The notes under the pieces were generated by a model. The model ran no database searches. It was not told where the DNA came from and was given only the letters and a program-made list of their open reading frames with translations. Made by a program: the position numbers and the translations under genes. Of a stretch of 18,251 bases of DNA, positions 1 to 7,092 are shown in pieces. The DNA comes from an uncultured Flavobacterium sp. (GTDB lineage: Bacteria; Bacteroidota; Bacteroidia; Flavobacteriales; Flavobacteriaceae). The stretch spans positions 1 through 18,251 of the forward strand of contig CAMLKV010000004.1 in NCBI GenBank assembly GCA_946480635.1. Direction: 5' to 3'. Positions within the stretch are counted from its first letter, which is position 1. Each line of letters starts with the position of its first letter.

Positions 1-11
1 AAATTATAAGT

Positions 12-950
12 ATGTCAATACATAAATGTCTGATCATAGGATCAGGTCCTGCCGGCTATACAGCCGCTATTTATGCAGCTAGAGCTAATATGAATCCAGT
101 ATTATATCAAGGAACACAACCAGGTGGACAATTAACAACAACTAATGAAGTAGAAAATTTTCCGGGTTACCCAGAAGGAATTACTGGTCCTGAAATGATG
201 GTTCAGTTACAAGAGCAGGCAAAAAGATTTGGAACAGATATTCGTGATGGATGGGCTACTAAAGTTGATTTTTCTGGAGATATTCACAAAGTTTGGATTA
301 ACGATACTAAAGAATTACACTGTGAAACAGTGATTATTTCAACGGGAGCTTCAGCTAAGTATTTGGGATTACCTTCTGAACAACATTATTTAAACATGGG
401 TGGAGGCGTATCTGCTTGTGCAGTGTGTGACGGATTCTTTTACAGAAATCAAGAAGTAGTAATTGTTGGAGCAGGAGATAGCGCTTGTGAAGAAGCACAT
501 TACTTGGCTAAAATGTGTAAAAAAGTGACGATGCTTGTTCGTAGCGAACAGTTTAGAGCTTCAAAAATCATGGAAGCGCGTGTACGCAAAACAGAAAACA
601 TCGAAATTTTAATGCATACTGAAACTGATGAAGTTTTAGGAGATGGACAAGTAGTGACAGGTGTAAGAGTAGTAGATAGAGCTACCGGTGAGAAAAGAGA
701 AATTCCTGCGACTGGTTTCTTCGTGGCTATTGGTCATAACCCAAATACAGAGATTTTTAAAGATTATATTACTGTTGATGAAACAGGTTATATTATAAAC
801 GAACCTGGAACTTCAAAAACTAATGTGCCGGGAGTATTTGTAGCTGGTGATGCTGCAGATCATGTTTATCGTCAAGCGATTACAGCTGCTGGAACAGGAT
901 GTATGGCAGCGCTAGATGCAGAACGTTATTTGGCAGCAAAAGAGCATTAA
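12..950 (+). CDS. trxB: Thioredoxin-disulfide reductase
   Basis: This FAD enzyme uses NADPH to reduce thioredoxin in the cytoplasm, so it feeds the disulfide-reducing pathway. At 312 residues it has the usual length of the low-molecular-weight bacterial family. Visible motifs in order are the N-terminal FAD-binding GSGPAG (about residues 10-15), the redox pair CAVC (C136 and C139), the NADPH-binding GAGDSA near residue 153, and the C-terminal FAD motif FVAGDAAD near residue 276. The start codon lies 11 bases from the window edge, so its promoter and any upstream operon partner cannot be judged. It is followed 17 bases later by a strong palindromic terminator and converges on a minus-strand GIN-domain gene. 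Identification is by family motifs and is firm. Confidence 0.97.
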   Translation: MSIHKCLIIGSGPAGYTAAIYAARANMNPVLYQGTQPGGQLTTTNEVENFPGYPEGITGPEMMVQLQEQAKRFGTDIRDGWATKVDFSGDIHKVWINDTKELHCETVIISTGASAKYLGLPSEQHYLNMGGGVSACAVCDGFFYRNQEVVIVGAGDSACEEAHYLAKMCKKVTMLVRSEQFRASKIMEARVRKTENIEILMHTETDEVLGDGQVVTGVRVVDRATGEKREIPATGFFVAIGHNPNTEIFKDYITVDETGYIINEPGTSKTNVPGVFVAGDAADHVYRQAITAAGTGCMAALDAERYLAAKEH

Positions 951-966
951 TATTTCTTTTAAGAAT

Positions 967-1000
967 AATAAAAAAGCCTGCAATTGCAGGCTTTTTTATT
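967..1000. terminator. Perfect 34-bp palindromic bidirectional terminator
   Basis: The arms AATAAAAAAGCCTGCAA (967-983) and its exact reverse complement (984-1000) abut with no spacer. In RNA either strand gives a GC-rich 8-bp core (GCCTGCAA/TTGCAGGC, apical bases forming the loop), preceded by an A run and followed by a U run. It sits between the 3' ends of trxB (plus) and the GIN-domain gene at 1009-1842 (minus), so it can terminate both convergent transcripts. Confidence 0.9.
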
Positions 1001-1008
1001 GAGTTAAA

Positions 1009-1842
1009 TTATTTTGATTTTTTACGTAAAATGGCATCATCTCCAAATTTTTTAATTTCAATTTTTGGATCCCCATAAATATCAACTTCACTTTTTCCTG
1101 ATGCGGTAATGCTTAAATTGCCATTAGTGTTTACAGCACATTTAGTGTATGATTCTGTTGTAAGGTTTAAGCTTTTTGAAGTAAGTTTTTGTCCGTTATA
1201 AGTAGCATTGTTATCCAATCGAAGTTTCATATCACTTGTTGTTCCTTCAATAGTTGCTTCTGCTTTTTGGTACAAGTCAATTTTTAATTTGTTTACAGTC
1301 AGTAATGCTTTTAATTCTGAATTTTTACTCATCTCTATTGAAGCATCATCACTTTTCAGATTTAATTCAACTTTAGATTTATCATTAGCAATTAATGAAA
1401 AATTAGGCGAATCAACATTTAAATATGCTTTTGAATAATCAGAAGTTTTAACAGTAATGTTACTTAAAGTAAGCCCTGAAGGAGCGTTGATTTTTGTTTC
1501 GTGTTTACTACTAATAAGTTTTAAACTATCAGTATATGTAATTCTAACTTCTAGTTTTTTGAAAGAAGAAATTTCTTTATTAGTGTTTAATCGTAATACA
1601 GTTCCGTAAAGCTTATAATCAATAGCCGAATGTAAATTATCATCCGTTTCTACTTCTAGAGCACTTTTGTCTCCTTTTACTAAAAAGATTTCAAGATTGT
1701 CTTCGGCTTCAATTTGGTCAAAGCTTCCAATTTTTTTACGCTCAGTAGTAACTAGTTTAGAACCTTTTACTTTTTCTTTTTTTTGAGCAAAAGTTAGCGT
1801 AGAAGCTAGAGTTAAGAGTAGTAGGAATGTAATTTTTTTCAT
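1009..1842 (-). CDS. Secreted GIN-domain (DUF2807) protein
   Basis: A 277-residue exported protein of the DUF2807 'head GIN domain' family, which is predicted to form a beta-helix-like solenoid on the cell surface or in the periplasm and has no known biochemical activity. Residues 1-19 are a classical signal peptide (KK then a Leu-rich core, ending TFA before Q20), and there is no lipobox cysteine. The body starts with the family-typical pattern GSFDQIEAEDNLEIFLVKG (residues 42-60) and continues as alternating short beta strands. Unlike the neighbouring paralogue at 1915-2652 it has few SGS turn motifs and ends in a Lys-rich tail. A perfect -7 element 23 bases upstream of the start and a terminator before it suggest separate transcription from the operon upstream. 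Family call is good; function is unknown. Confidence 0.85.
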   Translation of the reverse strand: MKKITFLLLLTLASTLTFAQKKEKVKGSKLVTTERKKIGSFDQIEAEDNLEIFLVKGDKSALEVETDDNLHSAIDYKLYGTVLRLNTNKEISSFKKLEVRITYTDSLKLISSKHETKINAPSGLTLSNITVKTSDYSKAYLNVDSPNFSLIANDKSKVELNLKSDDASIEMSKNSELKALLTVNKLKIDLYQKAEATIEGTTSDMKLRLDNNATYNGQKLTSKSLNLTTESYTKCAVNTNGNLSITASGKSEVDIYGDPKIEIKKFGDDAILRKKSK

Positions 1843-1864
1843 TTCGAGGCATTTTGATTCTACA

Positions 1865-1872
1865 CAAATATA
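1865..1872 (-). promoter_or_regulatory. Candidate -7 promoter element of the GIN gene at 1009-1842
   Basis: On the minus strand the bases read TATATTTG, a perfect match to the Bacteroidetes -7 consensus TAnnTTTG, 22 bases before the start codon. That spacing is close to what is seen at other genes here. The nearest upstream TTG is only 14 bases away, shorter than the usual 17-23, and lies within the hairpin of the preceding terminator, so the -33 half is not well supported. Confidence 0.45.
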
Positions 1873-1873
1873 T

Positions 1874-1903
1874 AAAAAAACACCAGCAAAGCTGATGTTT
1901 TTT
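1874..1903 (-). terminator. Rho-independent terminator of the PadR/PspC/GIN operon
   Basis: Read on the minus strand, ACATCAGC, loop TTT and GCTGGTGT form an 8-bp stem, with an A run before and seven Ts after. The single non-Watson-Crick pair is a U-G wobble in minus-strand RNA but a C-A mismatch in plus-strand RNA, so the hairpin is tuned to the minus strand. It lies just after the stop of the gene at 1915-2652. Confidence 0.8.
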
Positions 1904-1914
1904 ATTTTGTGATT

Positions 1915-2652
1915 TTATTTTGTCGAGACACTACCCCCAGAGCTTTCCTGCTTGCTAATTGTTTTTGGAGTTTTAGCATATTCTATACTAGAACCACTAG
2001 ATGCTTGTGCTTTTAAAAGTACGATTGGGCTTACTTCTGTATTACTTCCACTCGAGCTTTGAGCGTTAACATTATTAGCTAAAAGGTTTGTGGCATCAAT
2101 TGTACTTCCGCTAGAAGATAATGTTTTAAGTTCTATTGCTTTTCCTGAAGCTGTTAATGTGCTTCCACTCGTTGACTCTAAAGTTAAGTTTTCAGATTCT
2201 ACTTCTGCTTCTAAAGAACTTCCACTGCTTGATTTAAGGTGAATGTTATTTCCTTTAATTGTACCATTTGTTTTTAAGCTTGAACCACTTGTAGTTTCAA
2301 GAACATCGATAATTGGCATAAAAACCTGAATAGTTTTTGATTTTACATTGTTGTAGTTATTGTATTCAGAATCAATAATAAGGGTTCCGTTTTCTACTTT
2401 GGTTGTAATTCCTTCTTGTAGGTTATCATCAGCCAGTACTACTACTTTAAAAGTTTCAGATTGTTTTACTTCACAGTCTAAACCTCTTTTTAATTCAATT
2501 TTTGTAAAATCTTTTACATTTCTTTCTTTAGAAACTACATTACCACTTCCAGTAACAGATTTTCCATTAAATGACATGGTGCAAGAACCAAATAGCAAAG
2601 CAACAAAGGCTGCTATTATTACTTTTGTTAAATGAATCATTAATTTTATCAT
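1915..2652 (-). CDS. GIN-domain (DUF2807) surface lipoprotein with SSGS repeats
   Basis: A 245-residue lipoprotein of the DUF2807 'head GIN domain' family. The signal peptide ends in the lipobox LFGSC, with C24 as the lipidated residue. A second in-frame ATG at 2640 would give a shorter, equally valid signal peptide. The opening SFNGKSVTGSGNVVSKERNV is typical of the family. From about residue 118 the protein is built from about seven repeats of roughly 17-22 residues, each with a (S/T)SG(S/G) turn: TSGSS, SSGSS, TSGST, SSGST, SSGSN, SSGSS, SSGGS. This is the pattern of a right-handed beta solenoid with one Ser/Gly turn per coil. It is the last gene of the minus-strand cluster, 21 bases after the M23 peptidase gene. 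An adhesin or wall-binding role is an inference; no partner is known. Confidence 0.85.
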   Translation of the reverse strand: MIKLMIHLTKVIIAAFVALLFGSCTMSFNGKSVTGSGNVVSKERNVKDFTKIELKRGLDCEVKQSETFKVVVLADDNLQEGITTKVENGTLIIDSEYNNYNNVKSKTIQVFMPIIDVLETTSGSSLKTNGTIKGNNIHLKSSSGSSLEAEVESENLTLESTSGSTLTASGKAIELKTLSSSGSTIDATNLLANNVNAQSSSGSNTEVSPIVLLKAQASSGSSIEYAKTPKTISKQESSGGSVSTK

Positions 2653-2673
2653 AATAGTTTGTTTTTTAGTTGT

Positions 2674-3747
2674 TTATTTTGATTTGATAATGTCACCAGT
2701 GGTAACTGTTGCCTTTTTGATTGCTTTTTTTTGTGAACCTAAATATAGGTCAAAATTTGAAAAATATGAAGGGATTCCTTCTGCTTTGTGATCAATACTA
2801 TTCCTAATTTCAAAGTGTAAATGTGGAAAAAAAGAACTTCCCGAAGTCCCAATTTGACCAATCATTTGACCTTGTTTTACTTTGTCTCCTTTTTTAAGAT
2901 GTTTTGAGCTATCATTTTTTAAATGAGCATACATACTTAAAACATTATCACTGTGCTTTATTACTACATAATTACCGTATAGCGCTAAAGGATTATTTTT
3001 TAATGAAGGAACGTCAAAATTTTTATCATCTTTTTGAAGCGTTTCGATAGCAATTACTTCCCCATCTGCTACTGCAATTACTTCTTTGCCAAAACCAAAC
3101 CAATCAGAATTGTTTTCGCCTTTCCCCAAATGTTGATTGTTGTTTTGGTCCAATATGGCAAAATCATAAGCATAACGCATAAAGTTTGCTGAAAATCCCA
3201 ATTGTTTTATAAAATCAAATTCATAGTCAAAACGACGATGATGTGAATTTAAATCATGCCCATCATAGACTAGTAACTTCTCTTTTAGAGGAAGTATAAA
3301 ATCGTTTTTTTGGTTGTAATTTTTGGGTTTTACGATTTTTTTTACTTCAACTGAATTATTGAAAGTAAAAGTGTATTCTAAGCTTTCTGTTGAAGGATTA
3401 ACTTCAGGGAAAGGATTGAAAACCAGCTTCTGAGAAACACCATTCCAAATGGCAGATGGAATGGTGTTTATACTCGGAGCTGTTCCATTATTGTCTAAGA
3501 ACTTTTGTTGTATAAGGACATTGTTTTTGTCTAAACAACGAACTTCAATTTTAGTTAATTTCAAAGTGTCTGTAGAACTATTTTGTATTTTAAAATCAAA
3601 GTTCAGAACATTATTGTTATTAACTGTTTCTATTAAAGGTTCACTTGGATAGTGTTCAATTTTAACTGCATTTTGAGCAGAAGCAGAAGCACTAATTAAG
3701 AGACCGAATAATAAAATTGATTGATTGATTTGATTGATGATTTTCAT
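2674..3747 (-). CDS. Secreted M23 (LytM-type) peptidase
   Basis: A 357-residue exported protein with a signal peptide (1-24, ending ASA before Q25), an N-terminal beta-rich region of unknown fold (about 30-150), and a C-terminal M23/LytM zinc metallopeptidase domain (about 160-330). Enzymes of this family cut the peptide cross-links of peptidoglycan. Candidate zinc ligands and catalytic residues are visible: the His pair H169/H170, D195 in YAYDF, H275 in MYAHL, and H309/H311 in HLHFEIR. The domain therefore looks active rather than degenerate. The distance from the first His to the Asp is longer than in the shortest LytM proteins, as in other large M23 members. It sits between the PspC gene (5 bases upstream) and the GIN lipoprotein gene (21 bases downstream), pointing to co-transcription and an envelope role. 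Substrate is inferred from the family. Confidence 0.87.
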   Translation of the reverse strand: MKIINQINQSILLFGLLISASASAQNAVKIEHYPSEPLIETVNNNNVLNFDFKIQNSSTDTLKLTKIEVRCLDKNNVLIQQKFLDNNGTAPSINTIPSAIWNGVSQKLVFNPFPEVNPSTESLEYTFTFNNSVEVKKIVKPKNYNQKNDFILPLKEKLLVYDGHDLNSHHRRFDYEFDFIKQLGFSANFMRYAYDFAILDQNNNQHLGKGENNSDWFGFGKEVIAVADGEVIAIETLQKDDKNFDVPSLKNNPLALYGNYVVIKHSDNVLSMYAHLKNDSSKHLKKGDKVKQGQMIGQIGTSGSSFFPHLHFEIRNSIDHKAEGIPSYFSNFDLYLGSQKKAIKKATVTTGDIIKSK

Positions 3748-3752
3748 TTTAC

Positions 3753-5471
3753 TTATTTGGTTTTGATGATTATACCATCCTCACTGATTTTTAATTCTTT
3801 TATTTCTTTAGAATTTGAAATCACAGTATCTTGTTTAATGTTTACACCATTCTCGTCTATAATAACTGTGTGACTGTCATTGTCCTCAACATCATCCCAT
3901 TCATCTTCATCTGGTGGGCAGTTTAAACACTTAACTTTGCTGTCTTCAACTTTATAAGTGTATTTGTCTGAACTGTAATGTAAATTGAAAAAATCATTAT
4001 CAGAGCTATCAAAATCTTCTACACTTTCATCAGTTTTAAAGTACGTCCCTTTTGGTAAGTATAAGTAAATCATTACTTCTTGTCCGCGGAATTTGTTTTT
4101 TACTTCAGTTAAGAAATAATTGTCAAAAATTATTTTATTACCTTCTACTTTAAATTTATACTCAATTTTTGTAGCTCTTTGTTTTGCTTCTGTGAATGAT
4201 TTACCATTCGATTCTTTTTCAATTTGGATGTATGGTAGTCTCTCATCAGTTGGTAATACTTCAAAGTTTATGTCATTTGAATAAATTACATCTCTACCTA
4301 ATGAATCTTGAACAAATTCGAAATCGCGACGATGGCTGTCTTTGCTGAAATAATCATTGTTCTTGAATTTAATTTCTAAAGTATCAGTTGGTTTTATGTT
4401 AATTGTCTCTTTTGTTACTACTTTGTTTTCAAAAGCAACTTCTGAAGCTTGACGAACACCTAGAGTGATTAGTACACCTACAGACAATATCCATAAAGCC
4501 AAAAGAGTGTATTTTGCAATATTTCCAATTGATTTTAAATTAGTTACTAAGATTTTTAATCCTAATAGAATTAAGAAGAAAAACGGAATGCCAATTGCTA
4601 GAAAGAACATGAAAGCGATAACCCACATTGAAGTATTTGTATAATTAAATGTGTTGAAATAATCTAACCAAGGCATGCTTAAATTTGAAGTTGATCCTAA
4701 AGTTATTAAGCTAATTAGTAAACTAATAATTGTTACACTTCCAATGAATATCATCATTGCTCCAATGAATTTCGCAAACACTTTCATGATGCTTACAATA
4801 ATATCACCCAATGTATTTCCTACTTTTTGAGCACCTGTTTTTACATTTTCGCCCATTTGGGTATAGTCGGCATTTTTAAATTTTTCAGAAACCGACTCGA
4901 ATTCTTCCTTTACTTTTTTCTCGATATTAGAAATTGTAATTGGTTCTCCTCTCATTTCTAGTTTTTCTGAAGTTGTAACCGCTTCTGGAGTAACTAACCA
5001 TAAAATTAAGTAAGCTAATAAACCTGTTCCAAAACCTGCAAAAACTAATAATACTAAAACGATTCTAATCCAAACTGGATCTACACCAAAGTAATGACCT
5101 AATCCTGAACAAACTCCCGCAATTACACCAGAGTCTTTATCACGGTACAATTTTTTTGTTTTTCCGCTAGCCGTATAAGCATAATTTGTGTTTGTTGTTT
5201 TTCCGTCGTCTTCTATTTTATAGTCTTCAGGTTGTCCCATTATAGCAATAACATCATCCACATCTTTAAGACCAAGTACTTGCTTGTTGTTTGTTAGTTT
5301 TTCAGAAAATAATTCTGAAACTCTACTTTCAATATCGTTCATGATTTCGTCGCGACCTTCGATAGAAAGCGAGCTGCGTATCGCATCGAAATAACGATTT
5401 AATTTTTGATAAGCATCTTCATCAATATGGAAGAAGAAACCACCTAGATTCATATTTACTGTCTTGTTCAT
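3753..5471 (-). CDS. PspC-domain membrane protein with N-terminal HAAS-like helical domain
   Basis: A 572-residue inner-membrane protein. Residues about 20-85 form a helical domain (RYFDAIRSSL...IMGQPEDY) resembling the HAAS/DUF1700 signalling domains encoded beside PadR regulators. Residues about 106-165 are a PspC domain (KKLYRDKDSGVIAGVCSGLG, then VDPVWIRI and a membrane helix). Three more hydrophobic segments lie near 228-258, 282-308 and 321-338. The C-terminal 230 residues are polar and beta-rich, with a CLNC pair in a very acidic stretch. PspC in enterobacteria takes part in membrane-stress signalling. Here the gene lies 5 bases after padR, so it is very probably co-transcribed. That the N-terminal domain binds PadR is an inference from gene pairing and domain type. 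Topology and the CxxC role are unknown. Confidence 0.85.
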   Translation of the reverse strand: MNKTVNMNLGGFFFHIDEDAYQKLNRYFDAIRSSLSIEGRDEIMNDIESRVSELFSEKLTNNKQVLGLKDVDDVIAIMGQPEDYKIEDDGKTTNTNYAYTASGKTKKLYRDKDSGVIAGVCSGLGHYFGVDPVWIRIVLVLLVFAGFGTGLLAYLILWLVTPEAVTTSEKLEMRGEPITISNIEKKVKEEFESVSEKFKNADYTQMGENVKTGAQKVGNTLGDIIVSIMKVFAKFIGAMMIFIGSVTIISLLISLITLGSTSNLSMPWLDYFNTFNYTNTSMWVIAFMFFLAIGIPFFFLILLGLKILVTNLKSIGNIAKYTLLALWILSVGVLITLGVRQASEVAFENKVVTKETINIKPTDTLEIKFKNNDYFSKDSHRRDFEFVQDSLGRDVIYSNDINFEVLPTDERLPYIQIEKESNGKSFTEAKQRATKIEYKFKVEGNKIIFDNYFLTEVKNKFRGQEVMIYLYLPKGTYFKTDESVEDFDSSDNDFFNLHYSSDKYTYKVEDSKVKCLNCPPDEDEWDDVEDNDSHTVIIDENGVNIKQDTVISNSKEIKELKISEDGIIIKTK

Positions 5472-5476
5472 AGCTT

Positions 5477-5806
5477 TTAGTTTTGTGATGTTATTGTGTT
5501 TACAGCCCCGGCTAATTCGTTCCAGGTAACGTTTAATTCTTTTAAAAATTCATGTCCTTCTTCGGTTAAACCGTAATATTTTCTTGGCGGACCTGATGTT
5601 GATTCTTCCCAGCGATATGTTAATAAACCATCGTTTTTTAATCTAGTTAATAGTGGGTATACTGTTCCCTCCACTACTAGTAGCTTCGCGTTTTTCAGAG
5701 TGTCTAAAATTTCTGAAGTATAGGCATCTTTTTCTTTTAGTACAGATAAGATGCAGAACTCTAAAACTCCTTTACGCATCTGAGCTTTTGTGTTCTCAAT
5801 GTTCAT
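5477..5806 (-). CDS. PadR-family transcriptional repressor
   Basis: A 109-residue winged-helix DNA-binding protein of the PadR family; these are usually ligand- or partner-controlled repressors that often act on their own operon. The diagnostic features are present: QMRKGVLEFCILSVL at the N-terminus, then DAYTSEIL, the recognition-helix region EGTVYPLLTRLKNDGLL, and the wing GPPRKYYGLTEEG. The short C-terminus marks it as the small (s2-type) subfamily, which dimerises with one C-terminal helix. It lies 5 bases before the PspC gene and 80 bases after the DUF4870 gene. That 80-base gap contains a tandem repeat of the form TCAATCATCATCAA on the coding strand, a possible but unproven regulatory site. 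Confidence 0.93.
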   Translation of the reverse strand: MNIENTKAQMRKGVLEFCILSVLKEKDAYTSEILDTLKNAKLLVVEGTVYPLLTRLKNDGLLTYRWEESTSGPPRKYYGLTEEGHEFLKELNVTWNELAGAVNTITSQN

Positions 5807-5837
5807 AAGATTTCTTTTTTTGTTGTTAAACTGTTCA

Positions 5838-5877
5838 TTTTTTGATTGATGATGATTGATTTTTTGATGATGATTGA
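5838..5877 (-). repeat. Tandem imperfect direct repeat upstream of padR
   Basis: On the plus strand, TTTTTTGA plus TTGATGATGATTGA (5838-5859) is followed at once by TTTTTTGATGATGATTGA (5860-5877), the same unit lacking one TTGA. On the padR coding strand this gives two copies of TCAATCATCATCAA separated by AAAAA. It fills half the leader between DUF4870 and padR. It could be a slippage-prone simple sequence or a protein-binding site; the sequence alone does not decide. Confidence 0.6.
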
Positions 5878-5886
5878 AACTTCTTT

Positions 5887-6351
5887 TTATTTTATAAAGT
5901 TTATTGTTAATGGGTATTTGAAATATTCTCCATCATTTGCTTTAATTGCTCCATAAATGATGTAGAAGAATTCTACTACTTTAAGCACTACAAATATTCC
6001 TGTGCAGATAACTCCAAAAACTCCTAAACCTATTAAGTTATTGATTTGCATATTGTCTAAAACAATGTTTCCACTTTCTATTTCTGACCAAGTGAAGTTG
6101 CTAAGCACTGTTCCTATAATTGTTGGAATTGCTAAAATCCCTAAAAAAATGCTATACATTAAAACGCTTAATTGAAAATTTAAAATTTGTTTTCCATGAT
6201 AGTCAACAAAAGATGATTCTTTCTTTTTAGTAGACCATAAAATTCCTGGTACAATATAATTTCCAAAAGGAATTAAAAATTTAGTGAATGCACTTAAATG
6301 AATAATAGATGCATAATTTTTTTCGTGTTTTGTGATAGTTAATGTTTCCAT
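5887..6351 (-). CDS. DUF4870 / Tic20-like membrane protein
   Basis: A 154-residue small integral membrane protein of the DUF4870 type, function unknown. It shows the usual plan: a helix with ASIIHLSAFTKFLIPFGNYIVPGILW (about 14-40), the conserved polar link SSFVDYHGKQILNFQLS (about 47-63), then two long hydrophobic stretches (about 64-87 and 106-135), ending in the short tail ANDGEYFKYPLTINFIK. Members of this family often sit beside PadR/PspC genes in Bacteroidetes. It is the first gene of the minus-strand cluster, behind a good promoter at 6435-6466 with a leader of about 75 bases. The 80-base gap to padR leaves room for a second start of transcription. Family call is good; activity unknown. 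Confidence 0.85.
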   Translation of the reverse strand: METLTITKHEKNYASIIHLSAFTKFLIPFGNYIVPGILWSTKKKESSFVDYHGKQILNFQLSVLMYSIFLGILAIPTIIGTVLSNFTWSEIESGNIVLDNMQINNLIGLGVFGVICTGIFVVLKVVEFFYIIYGAIKANDGEYFKYPLTINFIK

Positions 6352-6434
6352 GATGATTGTTTTATTTGATTAATGATGTTTTGAATAGTTGTTGAAATTA
6401 ACTAATACTTTCTTTAGCTTATTAATTTCTTATA

Positions 6435-6466
6435 CAAAGATAATGTAAAAAACAGGTACTATGCAA
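6435..6466 (-). promoter_or_regulatory. Bacteroidetes-type promoter of the DUF4870-PadR-PspC operon
   Basis: On the minus strand a TTG (complement of 6464-6466), a 21-base spacer, and TATCTTTG (complement of 6435-6442) match the consensus TTG-N(17-23)-TAnnTTTG exactly. The predicted start of transcription near 6430 gives a leader of about 75 bases before the DUF4870 gene. Confidence 0.7.
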
Positions 6467-6557
6467 AACAAAGTAATGTAATTTAACAAAATATTAACAA
6501 ATAAAAATATTAGGCATGCATAGTATTTTTTTGTAGATTAGCGAAAAATCTAGCGTT

Positions 6558-7013
6558 ATGAAGTTTACACCTGCAAAATTGAATACTTTTTTATTTTTTA
6601 AATTACCATCAGCTTTTTGGTCTGGAGTACGTGTTAAAGTGATAGAAGATACCACTTGTGTTGCAACAGTAAAGCATCGTTGGTTTAATCAAAATCCATT
6701 TAATTCAATGTACTTCGCGGTACAGGCAATGGCTGCGGAGTTGACTACTGGTGCTTTAGTAATGAAGCAAATTAAAGATAGTGGTAAGAGTATTTCAATG
6801 TTGGTTGCGAATAATAAATGCTCATTTACCAAAAAAGCGACAGGTAGAATTACTTTTACTTGTACAGACGGTAACTTGATAACAGAAGCTATTAAGAATA
6901 CAATTGCCACTGGTGAAGGGCAAACCTTTTGGATGAAATCTATTGGGACCGACGAAAAAGGAGATCAAGTTTCTACAATGGAATTTGAATGGACTATTCG
7001 CATTAAGAAATAG
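6558..7013 (+). CDS. DUF4442 hotdog-fold protein (thioesterase-like)
   Basis: A 151-residue cytoplasmic protein resembling DUF4442, a branch of the hotdog-fold family related to acyl-CoA thioesterases (PaaI/YiiD-like). Recognisable parts are the N-terminal helix FFKLPSAFWSGVRVKVIED, the segment FNQNPFNSMYFAVQAMAAEL (about 45-64) where hotdog enzymes place the long central helix and substrate pocket, and the strand-rich C-terminus ending in a typical edge strand. No catalytic Asp/Glu can be assigned with confidence, and no substrate is known. It starts 16 bases after an imperfect -7 box (TAGATTAG). A hairpin-forming 6-bp inverted repeat (TAGATT / AATCTA, 6534-6552) lies in its leader. Not clearly linked in function to its neighbours. 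Confidence 0.8.
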   Translation: MKFTPAKLNTFLFFKLPSAFWSGVRVKVIEDTTCVATVKHRWFNQNPFNSMYFAVQAMAAELTTGALVMKQIKDSGKSISMLVANNKCSFTKKATGRITFTCTDGNLITEAIKNTIATGEGQTFWMKSIGTDEKGDQVSTMEFEWTIRIKK

Positions 7014-7066
7014 GTTTTAAAAGTTAAAATCACCACAATTAAGAAATACTTATGACAATCTTTCAG

Positions 7067-7074
7067 TAAATTTG
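7067..7074 (+). promoter_or_regulatory. Candidate -7 promoter element of the TIGR01777 gene
   Basis: TAAATTTG matches TAnnTTTG perfectly and lies 18 bases before the ATG at 7093. No TTG is present 17-23 bases upstream, so the -33 half is missing. The position argues for the ATG at 7093 and against the in-frame TTG at 7072, which overlaps the element. Confidence 0.4.
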
Positions 7075-7092
7075 AAAGAAAAGTCCCAAGCT

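Noticed and set aside
2000..2300. Regularly spaced repeats that could suggest a CRISPR array
   Set aside because: The repeats are degenerate codons for SSGS turns within an intact GIN-domain reading frame, with no conserved repeat-spacer pattern.
6534..6552. Small hairpin TAGATT/AATCTA as a terminator or riboswitch in the DUF4442 leader
   Set aside because: Six AT-rich pairs, no T run and no conserved riboswitch core; too weak to call.
7072..7092. TTG start of the TIGR01777 gene
   Set aside because: It overlaps a perfect -7 box, and the Rossmann fold begins exactly at the ATG at 7093.
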